Below, in pieces: positions 62,595-64,000 of a stretch of DNA of 64,000 bases. Position 1 is the first letter of the stretch; each line of letters starts with the position of its first letter. The DNA lies in contig JADKCL010000007.1 of the NCBI GenBank assembly GCA_016718825.1, positions 192,858 through 256,857 on the forward strand. Direction: 5' to 3'. The notes under the pieces were generated by a model. It searched no databases, had not been told where the DNA came from, and was given only the letters and a program-made list of their open reading frames with translations. This DNA is from Bacteroidota bacterium (GTDB lineage Bacteria; Bacteroidota; Bacteroidia; J057; JADKCL01). Made by a program: the position numbers and the translations under genes.

Positions 62595-63170
62595 ATGAAC
62601 GAATTAGAAACCTTTTTCCAAGGATTGACGCCGATTTCCCCGACAAGTTGGGATCGGCTTGCGGCCTTGTTTACGCCGCGCACGCTGAAAAAGGGTGAGT
62701 ATTTTGTAACAGACAAACAATTTGCCCGGGAACTTGCATTCATGGAGACGGGCATCGTGAGGGTGTTTTACAGAAACGCCGAAGGCGTGGAATACAACAA
62801 ACAGTTCTTCACCGACCGCAATCTCATCGGGGGTTACACCTCTTTGATCACCCAACAACAATCCCGCATCAATCAACAGGCGCTTGCAGACTGCGTCATT
62901 CATGTGGCCAACCACGCGGAAATCCGAGGGTTGTTTGATACTTGCCCCGACATCGAGCGGGCTGCACGCATCATTGCCGAATATTTTTTCGTGCAAAAGG
63001 AACAGCGGGAAATCGACATCGTGTTGCTCGACGCTGAAAAACGCTACCGGATTTTCCAACGGGAATTCCCGGGCCTAGAGCAGCAGATTCCGCAGTACCA
63101 CATTGCGTCCTACCTGGGGGTAACGCCGACGCAGCTCAGCCGCATCCGGAGGAAAGCTTCGGGTAAATGA
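62595..63170 (+). CDS. Crp/Fnr-family transcriptional regulator
   Basis: 191 residues, full length. The first helix (LETFFQGLTPISPTSWDRLA) precedes the cyclic-nucleotide-binding barrel (TLKKGEYFVTDKQF, YNKQFFTDRNLIGGYTSL). The C-terminal helix-turn-helix is YHIASYLGVTPTQLSRIRR. The typical cAMP-binding Arg/Ser pair is not evident, so the ligand is unknown. It lies 70 bases after the TonB receptor and overlaps the membrane-protein frame that follows. Its intact N-terminus is the model used to diagnose the broken gene at 29389-29970. Confidence 0.85.
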   Translation: MNELETFFQGLTPISPTSWDRLAALFTPRTLKKGEYFVTDKQFARELAFMETGIVRVFYRNAEGVEYNKQFFTDRNLIGGYTSLITQQQSRINQQALADCVIHVANHAEIRGLFDTCPDIERAARIIAEYFFVQKEQREIDIVLLDAEKRYRIFQREFPGLEQQIPQYHIASYLGVTPTQLSRIRRKASGK

Positions 63171-63259
63171 ATTTCTTTACCTATGTACATGAACGGCGAT
63201 TTTCGGCGGGTCAACTTTGCAGTTCAATATTCAGTTTGAACTTCAAAATAGAAATGATA

Positions 63260-63679
63260 ATGACTTTTTTTGTAAAACACTTTAGATGGCTCATGCTTGT
63301 TTCGGGCATCTTGACCTGCTCCATGATGCTCGGCTTGTTTTCGCCTGAAGCCTCCCTTCAATCCAATTTTGGTGAAAGCATCGAGGGCGGCGTCGCCAAT
63401 ATCGTGGTCCGAAATTGGTCGGCTTTGATCGCACTCATGGGCTTGGTGCTGATTTACGGCGCTTTTGCACCTGCCGTTCGTCGATTTGCCCTGGTGATCG
63501 CGGGTAGCAGCAAGGTCGTTTTCATTGCCCTTGTCCTATCCATGGGCGCACCTTACCTTGGTCATGGAGTCGGCACGGCAGTAGTGGTCGATTCGGTTTT
63601 GGTATTGCTGTTTGTCGCCTATTTGCTGCTTTCCGCTTCGAAAAATCACCGGCATGCGCCTGCACAAATGACGCAATGA
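63260..63679 (+). CDS. Four-TM membrane protein, unknown function
   Basis: 139 residues from the ATG at 63260 (MTFFVKHFRWLMLVSGILTC); an ATG at 63254 is equally possible. The earlier in-frame start at 63167 overlaps the regulator gene and adds a poorly coding stretch. There are four hydrophobic segments and a short charged tail. The layout is that of DUF4345- or DoxX-like small membrane proteins, but no signature is decisive. The next gene starts at its stop (ATGA). Confidence 0.65.
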   Translation: MTFFVKHFRWLMLVSGILTCSMMLGLFSPEASLQSNFGESIEGGVANIVVRNWSALIALMGLVLIYGAFAPAVRRFALVIAGSSKVVFIALVLSMGAPYLGHGVGTAVVVDSVLVLLFVAYLLLSASKNHRHAPAQMTQ

Positions 63680-63873
63680 AACTCCCCCTCCTCAAAAAAT
63701 ATGCGCTCAATTGTTTTCTGCTGACCATTCCGATTCTGGTTTGGAATATCCTCTTGGCCGATCAATTGCCCGAGGCTTATCAGGAAGCGGTGTTTTGGAA
63801 TATGCTTATCGGGAACTTGACCAGTAGAACCAGAATGGGGAAGGATTCTACCTTCCAAGCCCGAAGGGCTTGA
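63676..63873 (+). pseudogene. Truncated membrane-protein gene, broken by palindromic repeats
   Basis: The ATG at 63676 overlaps the previous stop. MKLPLLKKYALNCFLLTIPI, LVWNILLADQLPEAYQEAVF is a natural first membrane segment and loop. After about residue 45 the frame enters the repeat block beginning near 63815 and ends in unrelated residues at 63873. The remainder of the gene is missing, or lies beyond the window if the repeat is an insertion. Confidence 0.6.
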
Positions 63874-64000
63874 CCTGTGGATAGCCCCGGGCAAAGCCCG
63901 GGTAATCGATCCTCCTAGATTTTAACCCCGAAGGGGTTGAAACTTTGGGGGATGCTCGCTACCCCCAGTTTCACTGGGGGCTATCCACGAATCAACCTTT
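63815..64000. repeat. Palindromic repeat block at right edge
   Basis: Four short hairpins follow one another: AAGCCCGAAGGGCTT, then CCCGGGCAAAGCCCGGG, then AACCCCGAAGGGGTT, then CCCCCAGTTTCACTGGGGG. The last is followed by GGCTATCCAC, which is close to an inverted copy of GTGGATAGCC at 63877-63886. The block continues past the window. This type of repeat is known from many environmental genomes. Confidence 0.8.

Noticed and set aside
1..64000. tRNA or rRNA genes
   Set aside because: No cloverleaf T-arm or rRNA signature was noticed; a covariance-model scan was not possible here, so small RNAs cannot be excluded.

Overview
The window comes from a member of the Bacteroidota with roughly 50% GC. 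At least six proteins end in a type IX secretion (T9SS) C-terminal sorting domain. There are also SusC-like/TonB outer-membrane features, many lipoproteins, and a TTG...TAnnTTTG promoter in front of carB. The species cannot be named from the sequence. No rRNA or tRNA gene was recognised.

Layout. 1-5.2 kb: two paralogous lipoproteins, a nucleotidyltransferase-fold gene with a small partner, another lipoprotein and an M23 peptidase. 5.2-8.6 kb: carB with a clear promoter and a 21-bp-stem terminator. 8.6-18 kb: a T9SS arylsulfotransferase, a membrane protein, a leucine-rich-repeat protein, a T9SS protein, a phospholipase D/cardiolipin synthase, a YdjM-type membrane protein and a DUF4153-type membrane protein. 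18-23 kb: secreted or cytoplasmic proteins of unknown role and a degenerate GyrB-like protein. 23-28 kb: a 7TM sensor histidine kinase, an AttH/CrtC lipocalin-like protein and a response regulator fused to a nucleotide cyclase. 28-32 kb: an MDR oxidoreductase, an ABM monooxygenase overlapping a Crp/Fnr regulator that has an in-frame stop, and an NmrA-like protein.

32-48 kb is the unusual part. It is AT-richer, almost every gene is on the minus strand, and most genes are small, unrelated and of unknown or immunity-like family. The spacers hold two classes of structure: imperfect inverted repeats bounded by TAAC/GTTA core-like heptamers resembling integron attC sites, and a second element of about 70-150 bp found seven times, usually just upstream of a gene. 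The 5' end of the NmrA-like gene is present three times (one intact, two fragments), each directly beyond an attC-like site. No integrase lies in the window, so the region resembles a cluster of attC sites lacking an integrase. This is an inference.

48-64 kb: a decayed IS5-family element next to a severed T9SS domain, T9SS and propeller proteins, a T9SS esterase, a small operon (DUF2786-like, KOW and HSL-type hydrolase), a flavodoxin, a terpenoid-cyclase-fold protein, and a TonB receptor followed by a Crp/Fnr regulator and membrane proteins. The last gene is broken by palindromic repeats.

At least eight genes are split by one-base shifts, nearly all at short homopolymers. Either the assembly has residual indel errors or decay is frequent. 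Composite genes are annotated as single entries with the shift positions given.
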